Assembly (NCBI GenBank): GCA_964035575.1
Contig: OZ037881.1
Location: 620,001-684,000, forward strand
Origin: Rhynchopus sp. YZ270_cl-10
Lineage: Eukaryota; Euglenozoa; Diplonemea; Diplonemida; Diplonemidae
DNA: 64,000 nucleotides
Direction of reading: 5' to 3'
In this document: piece by piece, positions 10,782 through 20,214 of the stretch
Position numbering within the stretch: position 1 is the first letter of the stretch
How the letters are laid out: every line of letters starts with the position of its first letter
The notes under the pieces: generated by a model
Database searches by the model: none
Seen by the model: the letters and a program-made list of their open reading frames with translations, nothing else
What the model was told of the DNA's origin: nothing
Made by a program: the position numbers and the translations under genes

Positions 10782-11066
10782 GTCCATAAACCACCCCCCC
10801 CCAAAAGGTAACCTGGGGTCCTTATTTTTATTTCATCTGGGTTCTACTGGGACTTTCTCCCCGATTTTTTTTTTAATGAACTCAGAGTTAAGTTTCTGGG
10901 TTCAATAAAAAAAACGACGAGCAAAAAGTCCAATTGGAAATATGATGGATACCCCCCGAGAGCAAAATAAACCAACGGTAAAAATTGGTACCCTTGGTTT
11001 CCTATAGGTTCCTATAGGAAACCTACATTTTCCCATAATTTCCCACACAACTTACTTGACAACAGG

Positions 11067-11447
11067 ATGAAAACAAATACAAAAATGGCAAAAGTGAGTA
11101 AAACCGTGCAAGGGGCACTGGACTTTGCTAGGGCTCTGGGGGAAACGCAGTTCTCAGGGGAGAAGACTCGCAAGGAGGTTCTTGCCTACGCGAAGGCACG
11201 CAGTTGTTACCGTAGGGGTTTCCGGGAAGACGTGTGGTTCAAAGCTTTATGGAAAGCGAGAGGAATATCCCTCATCCTTCACAGGAAGAACACCACCCGT
11301 GGGGGACGCGCGGTCCAATTGTATTTCTGCAGTAACCTGGATGAGTGTGTGGGTGTGCCATCAGAAGGTACGTTTTGCACAAGCCTTCCGCGTGTTTGGA
11401 GGCACGGACAACGACGCCGCTGCCATTCTCCTTGCTGTAAGGGGTAA
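11067..11447 (+). CDS. Small unknown ORF in left arm of palindrome
   Basis: A 126-aa ORF. The first 101 residues are encoded again, inverted, by the right arm (11459-11773). It is rich in Lys and Arg with two tryptophans (VWFKALWKARG) and has no recognised domain or signal peptide. The C-terminal 25 residues come from the spacer and differ from those of the other copy. It may be a real protein of the foldback element or an open frame kept by chance; the near identity of the arms means that both being open is not independent evidence. Confidence 0.3.
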   Translation: MKTNTKMAKVSKTVQGALDFARALGETQFSGEKTRKEVLAYAKARSCYRRGFREDVWFKALWKARGISLILHRKNTTRGGRAVQLYFCSNLDECVGVPSEGTFCTSLPRVWRHGQRRRCHSPCCKG

Positions 11448-11458
11448 ATACGCGTTGT

Positions 11459-11773
11459 TCACCCCTCCGTACCTTCTGATGGCACACCCACACACTCATC
11501 CAGGTTACTGCAGAAATACAGTTGGACCGCGCGTCCCCCACGGGTGGTGTTCTTCCTGTGAAGGATGAGGGATATTCCTCTCGCTTTCCATAAAGCTTTG
11601 AACCACACGTCTTCCCGGAAACCCCTACGGTAACAACTGCGTGCCTTCGCGTAGGCAAGAACCTCCTTGCGAGTCTTCTCCCCTGAGAACTGCGTTTCCC
11701 CCAGAGCCCTAGCAAAGTCCAGTGCCCCTTGCACGGTTTTACTCACTTTTGCCATTTTTGTATTTGTTTTCAT
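11459..11773 (-). CDS. Small unknown ORF in right arm of palindrome
   Basis: A 104-aa ORF matching the left-arm ORF from its start (MKTNTKMAKVSKTVQG) to about residue 101, then ending in the spacer. Its function is unknown. It is basic, possibly nucleic-acid binding by composition only. Confidence 0.3.
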   Translation of the reverse strand: MKTNTKMAKVSKTVQGALDFARALGETQFSGEKTRKEVLAYAKARSCYRRGFREDVWFKALWKARGISLILHRKNTTRGGRAVQLYFCSNLDECVGVPSEGTEG

Positions 11774-12107
11774 CCTGTTGTCAAGTAAGTTGTGTGGGAA
11801 ATTATGGGAAAATGTAGGTTTCCTATAGGAACCTATAGGAAACCAAGGGTGCCAATTTTTACCGTTGGTTTATTTTGCTCTCGGGGGGTATCCATCATAT
11901 TTCCAATTGGACTTTTTGCTCGTCGTTTTTTTTATTGAACCCAGAAACTTAACTCTGAGTTCATTAAAAAAAAAATCGAGGAGAAAGTCCCAGTAGAACC
12001 CAGATGAAATAAAAATAAGGACCCCAGGTTACCTTTTGGGGGGGGGTGGTTTATGGACTGACCCATATTGTAAAATGATGCAGACACGTGCCCGTCACCC
12101 TCAGTCC

Positions 12108-14594
12108 TCAGTGCGACAGGTGCTCCGCAGGCACGTTCTGCTTCACACCAGTTGGCAGCGTCCACTCCAGCTTCAGGGTTGCCTTCGACACGTGTTCGAA
12201 GAAGTGGATCTCCAGGTCGTGCAGGCCTGCAGACAGCTGCAACGTCACCGACTTGGTGCGCACCCCATGCACGCCGCCGTTCTCAATCACAAGCTCGTCG
12301 TCCAGCCACAGCAGCGACCCGTCGCTCGACTTCATGTGCAGGGTGTACCCCCCAGCAACCTCGACCCCCAGGAAGCCCTCCAACATCGCCGCAAAGTCGT
12401 CCACCAGAGTTGCGTCAATCGCCTTCCAGTGCCTGTTCCGGAACACCACACGGTCGGACACAACCACGTGCAGAGGGGTCAGGGCCTCAAAGTCAGGGAA
12501 GTCCTCCATGGTGCCCGCAGTCTTGTACACAGACGTCGTCAGTCCAGGGAGGGTGGTTGGCGGGAGTGGGAGTGGGAGTGGGACAGGTGCGGCAGGTGCG
12601 TCCGTGGTCGGTGTGGGAGGGTTGGTTGCCGGTGGTGCGTCAGTTGCCGGTGTGTCTGTCGCAGGTGCTTTGGTCGCAGGTGCGTCCGTGGAAGGTGCGC
12701 TGGTTGCAGGTGCGTCAGTTGCTGGAGCCTTGGTTGCGGGAGCATCTGTCGCAGGTGCGTCCGTGGTCACAGGTGGTGCAGAAGGTGCAATGGTTGCAAC
12801 AGACGAGGGAGGACGTGTGGTGCACGACATTTCGAACTCGTCAAGCCAGCCGTTTCCAAAGAAAATGGCAACATCCATCCCCCCAGCACACTCAGACCTG
12901 ATGCCCGCTGTCGCCACCTCGACACCGTCAATGGACACAGTGTACTGAGACGCAGCCCAGTCAAGGTCCATCCTCACAGCATAGAAACGCTCTGTCTCGG
13001 GGTGTGCGACCCCTGTGAGGCGCGACCCTCCGACACCCCACTCCCCAGTCGAGTAGCGCTGCAGCACTGCACACGTCTTCGTCCCCCTCCGCAGGCGCAG
13101 CGCCGGTGTTGCCTGCGGCCCGCTCATCACAGCCATGTGGAACGTGACTGTGTGCGGCTCGCTGTCTGCAACGTTCAGCCGTGCCTGTCCACGGTCCGCC
13201 GACCCCACGTCCCCTGCACGCATGCTCCCACCGCCAGCCACAAACAGAGACGAGTCCTCCGTCACAGGGTTCGTCCCAAACGGCCACCACGACAGCTCCC
13301 TGTCAAACGAGGTTGTGTAGTCCCTCGGGCACGTCACCGTCCCGCTGCAGTCGACACCTGCGTACCCAGCCGCACACTGGCACGGACGGATCGCGTCCTC
13401 CACACACGTCCCGTGACCGCTGCACACGTTAGCATCGTTCGCGTCAACCCCGAAGCACACGAGGTGTGCTGTCGCCACCCGCACCGTCACCGCACACGTC
13501 GTCGCAGGGCCGTTCAACTCCGACCCGGTGAAGGTCGCACTCAGCGTGAAGGTCTGTCCCGCAAGTGCCGGCGACGGTGTGAACGTGACCCCCGTGTACG
13601 CAATGCTCCCGATGTTGCTGCCCGACGCCTTCGAGTACGCCACCTGCCCCGCAGGTGCTGTCGTCCCCTCGTACGTCACCACAACAGACTTGGAGGCTGC
13701 GTACATCACGTTGAAGTCCATGTCCCACGGCTTCGAGTGCGGGATCACGTGCGCCTGCGTCGCGTCCACCGACCCCATGCACGTCGGCCGTGCGTACTCA
13801 GCAGAACACCCGTTGTACATGAAGTCAATCGCCTCCACGTCCCCTGCACTCAGCCCCGCACTCTGCCCAATCGTCTCCGGTGCAATGATTGTCGGTGCCC
13901 CGTTGCTGCTGAAGGCTTCTGCGTTGTAGTGCATGATCGACCCGTAGTCGTACGCACCCAGCGAACGGCCGTTGTACGAGCCCATCTTGTTGAACTGGCT
14001 TGCGTACCCGGAAATCACGTTGTCGTAGTCCACAATCACGTACTCGTCCCGGTCCCTCCGCGTCTGCTCGTGCATCAGCCCAAACGAGTGCCCCAGCTCG
14101 TGCACCGTCGCCCCCATCGAACACCCAGGCGCAAGGTAGATTGTGTTCGGCCGTGTCGACAACGCCCCCAGCGGCGAGCTGCAGCCAATCGAGGCAACAA
14201 ACTTCACGTACGGCAGCTCACAATCCGCCTCACTTGTGCACAGCGTGAACCGCAGACACGTCTTCGCCTCCCAGTTCGCCACCGCACGTGTGATGCGCAC
14301 GTCGTCTGCCGACAGCGGCGTCACCCCGTCCCAGAGCGCCGCTGTGTCCACAATGTACCGCACCTGTCCCCCTGCCCAGAGCTGCGAGTGGCGAGACACC
14401 GACGACGCCGACAGCGCCTCCCCGTCCCGCCCCGCCCCACGCGGCACCTGGATGTCGCCCTCCACAAGCTCAAAGTCCTTCACACTTGCAGCCTCCCCCG
14501 ACCGCACAGCTCCCGACGCAGTTGTGCAGGTGCAGGTGCAGAACAGCAGCAGCAGCAGCAGCAGCTTCGGTGCAACAGCCTTTTTCGCCTGCAT
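12108..14594 (-). CDS. Secreted astacin metalloprotease with PA14 domain
   Basis: An 828-aa secreted zinc endopeptidase. A signal peptide (basic MQAKKAVAPK, then a leucine run) covers about residues 1-27. The astacin domain follows at about 65-235, with the zinc motif HELGHSFGLMHE (H165, E166, H169, H175) and the Met-turn SIMHYN (M221, Y223). Next come a beta-rich segment, an EGF-like module near 380-410 (CSGHGTC...CQCAAGYAGVDC), a laminin-G-like segment, a Thr/Ala/Pro-rich stalk of APATD-type repeats (about 598-678) and a C-terminal PA14-like domain (about 688-826) with SSDGSLLWLDDELV. PA14 domains often bind sugars, so targeting to a glycan surface is likely. I chose the inner Met at 14594 because it leads straight into the signal peptide. 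The two CUB-bearing astacins at 44.6-54.8 kb share its N-terminal half. Confidence 0.88.
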   Translation of the reverse strand: MQAKKAVAPKLLLLLLLFCTCTCTTASGAVRSGEAASVKDFELVEGDIQVPRGAGRDGEALSASSVSRHSQLWAGGQVRYIVDTAALWDGVTPLSADDVRITRAVANWEAKTCLRFTLCTSEADCELPYVKFVASIGCSSPLGALSTRPNTIYLAPGCSMGATVHELGHSFGLMHEQTRRDRDEYVIVDYDNVISGYASQFNKMGSYNGRSLGAYDYGSIMHYNAEAFSSNGAPTIIAPETIGQSAGLSAGDVEAIDFMYNGCSAEYARPTCMGSVDATQAHVIPHSKPWDMDFNVMYAASKSVVVTYEGTTAPAGQVAYSKASGSNIGSIAYTGVTFTPSPALAGQTFTLSATFTGSELNGPATTCAVTVRVATAHLVCFGVDANDANVCSGHGTCVEDAIRPCQCAAGYAGVDCSGTVTCPRDYTTSFDRELSWWPFGTNPVTEDSSLFVAGGGSMRAGDVGSADRGQARLNVADSEPHTVTFHMAVMSGPQATPALRLRRGTKTCAVLQRYSTGEWGVGGSRLTGVAHPETERFYAVRMDLDWAASQYTVSIDGVEVATAGIRSECAGGMDVAIFFGNGWLDEFEMSCTTRPPSSVATIAPSAPPVTTDAPATDAPATKAPATDAPATSAPSTDAPATKAPATDTPATDAPPATNPPTPTTDAPAAPVPLPLPLPPTTLPGLTTSVYKTAGTMEDFPDFEALTPLHVVVSDRVVFRNRHWKAIDATLVDDFAAMLEGFLGVEVAGGYTLHMKSSDGSLLWLDDELVIENGGVHGVRTKSVTLQLSAGLHDLEIHFFEHVSKATLKLEWTLPTGVKQNVPAEHLSH

Positions 14595-14811
14595 TGTCTC
14601 GCTCACGCTGCGGCTCTTGTGTGTGTGTGTGTGCGTGTGGCGGTCTGTGTGTCTTTGTTTGTGTGTTGAAAACAAGGCTCTCTTTTATGTTTCTGGATAT
14701 ACCCTGTGGTGTGTGTGGTGTGGTTTGGTGTGGGATGTGCAACGGAGACTTGGGAAGGAAGAATGAGAGGGAAGTACACTGAAAAGCGTGACACAGTATT
14801 GTGGTGTGTGT

Positions 14812-15368
14812 GGTGTGGTCAGCGCAAGTAGGACACAAAGTGTCCCAGGTTCGTAGTCGCAGGCATTCGTCAAAGCCATTCGGAAGAGGGAGACTGCTGA
14901 TAGATCATCATGCCACAGAGGGAGAGTGTCTTCTCTTCCCTTTGCCTTCGTGTCCATTTCCATGTCAGACGTAGCCAAAATTGTTTCTCAACATTCCCGC
15001 AAAGGAGTCCGTTTAAAGACACGCATGAATAATAGTGTTATCATCATATGTCTGTTGCGAAGGAGTGCAGACCTGCATGCATATGTCCATCTCCGCCTAC
15101 TGGTTCACACCTTTCGGCACAGTGCAGCCCCAGGTGCAGTGAGTGGACGTGGTGTTTGCAAGTGGAAGCAAGTGTGTGTGTGGGTGTTGTGGGTCAGTCT
15201 CGTCTTCTTAATGTTGTAATCAACAGCGTTGCTTCATACGCAAATTGCCAAATTATTAAGTTTTGTCATCATCCCCTGCAGGAGGAGGAGTCGTGAGGCT
15301 GAAGGCCAAGCCTCGCATGCTTGGTCACGCAAAGCCACAACTAAAGACAAGTTAAAGAAATCAGTCCG
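14812..15368 (+). repeat. Composite repeat module A, copy 1
   Basis: About 557 bp, nearly identical to 23490-24035. It starts GGTGTGGTCAGCGCAAG, followed by a perfect 6-bp hairpin (GGACAC-AAA-GTGTCC) and GGTTCGTAGTC, which resembles a degenerate Pol III B box. It ends at CAGTCCG, the first bases of module B, and the rest of B is absent here. The TCGTCTTCTTAATG block and the segment up to GCCACAAC are also shared with copy 2. Confidence 0.75.
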
Positions 15369-15619
15369 TTAGGTGTTACTCCAGTGGGGACAAATGTACG
15401 TGATGAAATGAAAAAGAGAGGATCGTTGGTGTTATTGAGGGAAGGGTAACTATTGAACAGATGTGTCGTTGTTTTTGGCAAAAATGCCGAGAAACCGTTT
15501 CGAAGCATCACGCAGCTTCGAAACAATTGGAGAGTGTATGAAACTCACTACAGACATGCTCTACTACGCCAGCGGTCAGGGGTTTTATGAGTACTGAGAC
15601 GGTGTTTGAGAGGTCCTTC

Positions 15620-18394
15620 TCACGGAAGCGACAGTGGTGCATAGTAGTCCACAACATACAGCGGGAGCACCAGTGCTGGGTGGAACACAACGTACTCAGA
15701 GTTCCTTACTCCCCTGCCCGAAGCCGCAGCAGCACCACCCATACCCTTCACAAAGTACGAGTCGTGTCCTTTCGACGTGTTCCACGTGTGAGTGTTGTTC
15801 TCCAGAAACTCTGTCGGGTCCTCTGCTCTTGTCATGTGGTGCATGCCGTCCTTCTGCTTCAGCTTCGAATCAATCATGAACGGGTTTCCCAGGTTGACAC
15901 GGCACCTCACAAGTGAGTGCTGTCCCTCGTGTGGACGCACGTAGCGGTGTGACTTTGCAGCCATGTCTGCAAGGTAGATCCCATGACCGTACATGTGACA
16001 CATGTCCCACTTGTGTGGCTCTGTGCAGTGTTTGCAGTCTGTCCCACACAGAGTGGTGCTCAGACCCTTCTTCCCAGACACAGGACACGAGTCCGAAGGG
16101 TTTGTGTCAGACGGTGCCTGCAGCGACTTCTTCAGCACAGTGTCGAGCACAGCACACGAAGTCCCGTGCCACAACTCCTTCTCAGTCACGTTCCCGTGTT
16201 TCGTGTTAAGGTACGTACGACGAGCCTCGTACGCTGCCTCCTGTACTTTGTTCACCACACGCCTGATGCACTTCACCTGCCCAACACCTGCCGCCTTCAC
16301 CTCATCTGCCAATTCCACGTACTTCGCAGACCCCTCAGCAAGTGTCTCGTACTCCAGCTCTGCAGACGCAAGAGGAAATGAAGCTGCCTCGTGCTTGAAG
16401 GAACACGCCTCTGTCCAGTTATCATGTCCACGCAGGTTCCATCCTCTGCAGAACTTCGCTGCTCCGTGCAGCTTCGGACATTTACTGTGCTGTGTGTACG
16501 GGTTCTCTGGCTGTGTGTCATCAACAGAGATCTGGTGACCCTCCTTCCCGTACGGACGTGTGTTCAGCTCCGCCACCTGTGCTTGTGTCAGGCTGGTGGC
16601 GAACTCCACAAAGGCACCCACACGAGCACTGCTTCTTTCCACAATCACCTGCTTCACATCGCATCCTTTGAGGAACTCACACAGGTCTGCACGCACTGCT
16701 GCATCGGTTCCGAGGCTTGGGTCCAGCCATCCCACCCACAGCTGTGACGATGTTGCTGCCATCATGCACCCCTCGATACGACCTTTGCACGGACGTTCAC
16801 CGCCAAACTGACGTTCACCAAGACGACGCAAGCTCTCCTCCCCTGCCTTCTCGTCCGTCGCAAACGCAGACAGCGTTCTGTACAGCTCTGTGTCACCAGT
16901 ATCCTGGAACTGGATCAGGTACTGTGGAAGACATTGGATGTGGCCGTTGTTCTGTTTGATGACGTAGTACCCACGAGTCTTCTTCCACGTGTGGTCCACA
17001 CCTTCCTCCCCAAGGATCAGCTTGCACACGAACATGTAGCCACCACCACGCGTGTAAATATCGGACACCGACACATTAGGATCCTTTGCAAAGTACTCAC
17101 CATCACCATGTATCTGTCGAGACCGTCTGAACGGGTCAAACCCCGTTGTCGCAATGCTCAACACGTTCTTCTCCTCAGTGCCGTGGAAGCCATCAATCAT
17201 GTCGGGTGCCTTCCCGTGCCGTTGTGTCATGTTGTACTCCGCACAGCGGAAACGGAACTCAAGTGAGTCGTTGCGCAACTGCCACGCCTTCAGCGCACGC
17301 ACTTTCCCTCCACTCGCAGAGCGCACCTGGTCCTCCAGCAGCTTCAGCTTCGCCGCATCCACAAGCGCCAGAGTGTTTGCTGTTTTGTCGTTCAGGTCAT
17401 TCACGGGATACGGGTTCTCCACATGCACACCATCGTCGCACTCCTTCCCACTCGCCAGCAAAGCCTTTGTGCACTTCCCCCCAAGGTGCATCATGCAGAT
17501 GCTTGGTGCACCTTTCACACGTTTGCCGATGTCTTCGCCTGGCCGCACTGCATGTACTTCCACAGGAGGCACATACTCACGCAGCTCCGTTGCACCCTCG
17601 ACAGGACGCACATCGGTAGCTTTCATCTTTTTCTTCCCCTTGGACGACTTCGCCACAAACGTCACGTCTTGGCCCACTGCAAGGCTCTGCACTTTGTATT
17701 TCGCGTCAATATTGGACGAGGCACAGAACGCATTCCCCACGTACACTGCTGCAGATGGCCCCATCACACCCTTCGCAATGAAGAGTGGTACCTCGGGTGA
17801 AATCCAACCAAACGGTGTGCCGGTGCCCCAACGCACCACCTTCCCACGCATACGTGCACCACTCTGCACACGCAACTGAAACTCACTGCTGGTCGAACCT
17901 GCTACAGCTGCCTTCACGTCGTCAGGTGTGCTCACGTCCGTCCCGTCCACACGCAGGATCTGCATCGTGCGCATCACCCCTGCAAGCGACGCAGGGCTCC
18001 CAGGCTCCACAAACGTCACAACGTTGTTGTCATCGATGTCCATCCCAATATCCTTACACCCCTTCCACACAACAGTGATGTCCACTACCACTTCTGGAAG
18101 GGTTTTGTCATCGTTCTGTTTCTTTCCTCCTTTAAGGGAAGGATCTTTGCCTCCACCTTTGTGCGACTTTCCACCTTTTTGTGTGTCGTGTGTGTCACCA
18201 CCCTTCTGCGACTTTCCTTTTTGCCCGCCACCCCCCTGTCCTCTGCCGCTCTGTGACTTTCCTCCTTTTTGCCCAAGCGTTTTGTCACCACCCTTGTTCG
18301 ACTTTCCACCTTTTTGGTTGTGGTGTTTGCTTCCACCCTTCTGTGATTTTCCTCCTTGTTGCTTGGGCTGTTGGTTGTTATTATTCTGCGACAT
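15620..18394 (-). CDS. PARP-like protein 1: PDZ, cold-shock, CCCH, ART, RRM, CCCH, ART
   Basis: A 924-aa, probably intracellular RNA-linked ADP-ribosyltransferase. Order: Gln/Lys/Gly-rich tail with QKGGKS repeats (10-95); PDZ-like domain (101-178, loop KDIGMDID); cold-shock-like fold (182-262, FGWISPEVPLFI and GQDVTFVAK); a CCCH-like cluster (C300, C308, C319, H324); ART domain 1 (about 400-497); RRM-like domain (549-625, LWVGWL and VGAFVEFA); CCCH finger (C639, C649, C664, H668); ART domain 2 (about 738-918). ART2 keeps the PARP triad H743 (LWHGT), Y807 (GIYLAD) and E900 (NSEYVVF), and has a Cys-rich insert before the Tyr. ART1 has H404 and Y434 but Tyr476 at the place of the Glu. The start at 18394 is the Met where similarity to the paralogue at 32556 begins. 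Family knowledge: related CCCH-plus-PARP proteins (PARP12/13 type) sense RNA and act in stress or antiviral responses. That role here is inference. Confidence 0.85.
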   Translation of the reverse strand: MSQNNNNQQPKQQGGKSQKGGSKHHNQKGGKSNKGGDKTLGQKGGKSQSGRGQGGGGQKGKSQKGGDTHDTQKGGKSHKGGGKDPSLKGGKKQNDDKTLPEVVVDITVVWKGCKDIGMDIDDNNVVTFVEPGSPASLAGVMRTMQILRVDGTDVSTPDDVKAAVAGSTSSEFQLRVQSGARMRGKVVRWGTGTPFGWISPEVPLFIAKGVMGPSAAVYVGNAFCASSNIDAKYKVQSLAVGQDVTFVAKSSKGKKKMKATDVRPVEGATELREYVPPVEVHAVRPGEDIGKRVKGAPSICMMHLGGKCTKALLASGKECDDGVHVENPYPVNDLNDKTANTLALVDAAKLKLLEDQVRSASGGKVRALKAWQLRNDSLEFRFRCAEYNMTQRHGKAPDMIDGFHGTEEKNVLSIATTGFDPFRRSRQIHGDGEYFAKDPNVSVSDIYTRGGGYMFVCKLILGEEGVDHTWKKTRGYYVIKQNNGHIQCLPQYLIQFQDTGDTELYRTLSAFATDEKAGEESLRRLGERQFGGERPCKGRIEGCMMAATSSQLWVGWLDPSLGTDAAVRADLCEFLKGCDVKQVIVERSSARVGAFVEFATSLTQAQVAELNTRPYGKEGHQISVDDTQPENPYTQHSKCPKLHGAAKFCRGWNLRGHDNWTEACSFKHEAASFPLASAELEYETLAEGSAKYVELADEVKAAGVGQVKCIRRVVNKVQEAAYEARRTYLNTKHGNVTEKELWHGTSCAVLDTVLKKSLQAPSDTNPSDSCPVSGKKGLSTTLCGTDCKHCTEPHKWDMCHMYGHGIYLADMAAKSHRYVRPHEGQHSLVRCRVNLGNPFMIDSKLKQKDGMHHMTRAEDPTEFLENNTHTWNTSKGHDSYFVKGMGGAAAASGRGVRNSEYVVFHPALVLPLYVVDYYAPLSLP
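18100..18370 (-). repeat. Coding tandem repeat QKGGKS in PARP-like protein 1
   Basis: About seven imperfect copies of a roughly 12-codon unit giving GGKSQKGG-like peptides. Paralogue 2 keeps only about two, so the array has grown or shrunk since the duplication. Confidence 0.7.
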
Positions 18395-18534
18395 TGTTCC
18401 CTGAAGACCCGGTTGTGTTAGTGTAGACTGTCCTGTATGTGTTAATGGCTTTGGTTTGATGCATGTAAGCTGCGGGGATGTGTACTGTGGTGTGACTGCA
18501 TTGAGGGAGAGTAAAATAGCCACGTGGAAGTGAT

Positions 18535-18735
18535 CAGTCCGCCCGTCGAAAGTTTTAGTCAATCAGCGCACCTCCCCGTGAAGGGGGCACTCCGAATTAG
18601 TACACACCGAAGGCATTTGGGGTTGTCATCATCTCTCTTTGTGGTTGTGCTTGTTCCTTGTGGCGTGTCTTCGGGGCCTACTCGTGGTGTGCGGTGTATC
18701 AGGAACAGTCCGCCACCTCGTCACGCTCCGTCGTG
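18535..18735 (+). repeat. Composite repeat module B, copy 1
   Basis: A 200-bp unit starting CAGTCCGCCCGTCG and ending near CCGTCGTG, with an internal CTCCCCGTGAAGGGGG hairpin. It lies about 140 bp upstream of the PARP-like 1 start, in the same place as the copy at 35265 relative to paralogue 2. The two therefore duplicated together with their genes. Confidence 0.8.
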
Positions 18736-19838
18736 TTCGTTGTGATGTGATGTGATGTGTTGTGGTTGGTGGAAGAGGTGTGTGTGGTTCAGAGTATTTT
18801 GTTTTGTTTTATGGGGAGATCCGGGTGCCCGCAACAACAATATTCACAAGCAATCACAAAAAAAAAATCCTCTTCACAAAAAATCACAAACAATCACAAA
18901 CAAAAAATCTTATTCACACAAAATCACACAAAATCACAAAAAATAAATCCTATTCACAAAAAATCACAAACAATCACAAAAAATAAATCCTATTCGCAAA
19001 AAAACACAAACGATCACAAAAAATCACAAAAATCACAAAAAATCACAAAAAAAAAATCCTATTAACAAACAATCACAAAAAATCACAAACAAAAAATCTT
19101 ATTCACAAAAAATCACACAAAATCACAAAAAATAAATCCTATTCACAAAAAATCACAAACAATCACAAAAAATCACAAAAAATCACATCCACTTTTTGTG
19201 ATTTTTTGTGATTTTTTGTGATTGTTTGTGATTTTTTGTGAATAGGATTTTTTTTTTGTGATTGCTTGTGATTTTTTGTGAATAGGATTTATTTTTTTGT
19301 GATTTTGTGTGATTTTTTGTGAATAAGATTTTTTGTTTGTGATTGCTTGTGATTTTTTGTGAATAGGATTTTTTTTTTGTGATTGCTTGTGATTTTTTGT
19401 GATTTGTTGTGAATAGAATTTTTTTTTTGTGATTTTTTGTATTTATTTTATGTGATTTTGTGTGATTTGTTGTGATTTGTTGTGATTTTTTGTGAATATT
19501 GTTGTTGCGGGCACCCGGATCTCCCCATTTTATGCTGTTTTCTCAACCACCAAAAGTGGTGTCAGATGCGCACTACACTAAACATAAAATATGTCATCAT
19601 GAAAGGAGCGCAAAGTCTTCGTATCTTTCCTTCAGCGGTAAGATCTGTGCCGCACAGTGTTCAGCAGCAAGAATCCAGAATGAGGATTGTCAAAACAAAA
19701 CAGACAAAACCACTATCTCAGAGGGGACAAGTCGACCTCTCCCCTCGCAATGGTGGATCAAGGGGGGTGTGCGTAAAACTCTTGTCAGATGTGTGAAAGG
19801 ACGTGCAGCACTGTGGCAGCACGCTTCTCTTCACTTCT
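18736..19838 (+). repeat. Composite repeat module C, copy 1, split by a MITE
   Basis: Begins GTTCGTTGTGATGTGATG and ends with module E (19719-19787) and a TTCTC-rich tail. It matches 28261-28630 and 35465-35840 except for the 716-bp insertion at 18812-19527. Confidence 0.8.
18812..19527. mobile_element. 716-bp foldback MITE, TSD TTTTA
   Basis: Ends are inverted: TGGGGAGATCCGGGTGC at the left and its complement at the right, continuing as a roughly 36-bp terminal repeat. The interior is two arms of CAAAAAATCACAAA-like short repeats that can fold into one long hairpin with its turn near 19196. TTTTA flanks both ends (18807-18811 and 19528-19532). The uninterrupted sequence with a single TTTTA is present in the module C copies at 28261 and 35465, which proves insertion. 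No coding capacity. The termini are TG...CA. Confidence 0.92.
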
Positions 19839-19846
19839 CTGCTCTT

Positions 19847-20175
19847 CGCTGTGTCAGTTTCCTTCTGTCTTAAGTTAAAGTGAAAATCACAAGGAGGGTT
19901 TTCCTGCTTCATTGAATGGACCAATGGCTTTAACTGAATGTCATCATTTCCATTTGTGTCAGAAGCACTGTTCTCCTGCTCTGCAGCTCTCTCACAATCA
20001 GAACCTGGCCGGCTAAGACTATTGGTCAAGTCACGACGGTCCGAAAGACTGTTCATTCTTATTTGCGTTCTTTTCTTTTGCTTGTTCTCGACGCAAATGT
20101 ATCTCAGAGGGGACAAGTCGACCTCTCCCCTCGCAATGGTGGATCAAGGGGGGTGTGCGTAAAACTCTTGTCGAG
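19847..20175 (+). repeat. Composite repeat module D, copy 1
   Basis: About 330 bp starting CGCTGTGTCAGTTTCC and ending with module E and TTGTCGAG. Copies at 23130 and 28666 are nearly identical. On the minus strand it keeps a roughly 90-codon open frame. Confidence 0.8.
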
Positions 20176-20214
20176 TGTAAGGAATCCTTTGGAAGAAGCC
20201 CACAGTTGAGAGAT

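Larger units (their letters stand above)
10782..12058. mobile_element. Large palindromic (foldback) element, 591-bp arms
   Basis: Arms 10782-11372 and 11468-12058 are inverted copies around a 95-bp spacer. I find only a few mismatches, for example at 10857, 11321 and 10989 in the left arm, so the repeat is young or kept alike by gene conversion. The outer ends read GTCCATAAACC and weaker similarity continues a further 10-15 bp outward. Each arm carries the same small ORF (described separately). A clear target-site duplication was not found. The right end lies 49 bp from the stop codon of the astacin gene. Confidence 0.8.

Noticed and set aside
12036-14669. 877-codon plus-strand ORF
   Set aside because: It is antisense to the astacin-PA14 gene; GC-rich codon bias clears stops from that frame. 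No domain, Arg/His/Val-rich composition.
14840-14860. Module A head as a working tRNA gene
   Set aside because: No acceptor or anticodon arm of normal size; only B-box-like and one hairpin are present.
18535-18735. Module B as 5S rRNA or SRP RNA
   Set aside because: Size (about 200 bp) and a few hairpins prompted the idea, but no conserved 5S or SRP motif could be aligned by eye.
18840-19500. Lys/Asn/His-rich ORFs in the MITE
   Set aside because: Low-complexity frames from CACAAAAAAT repeats; no sign of a protein.
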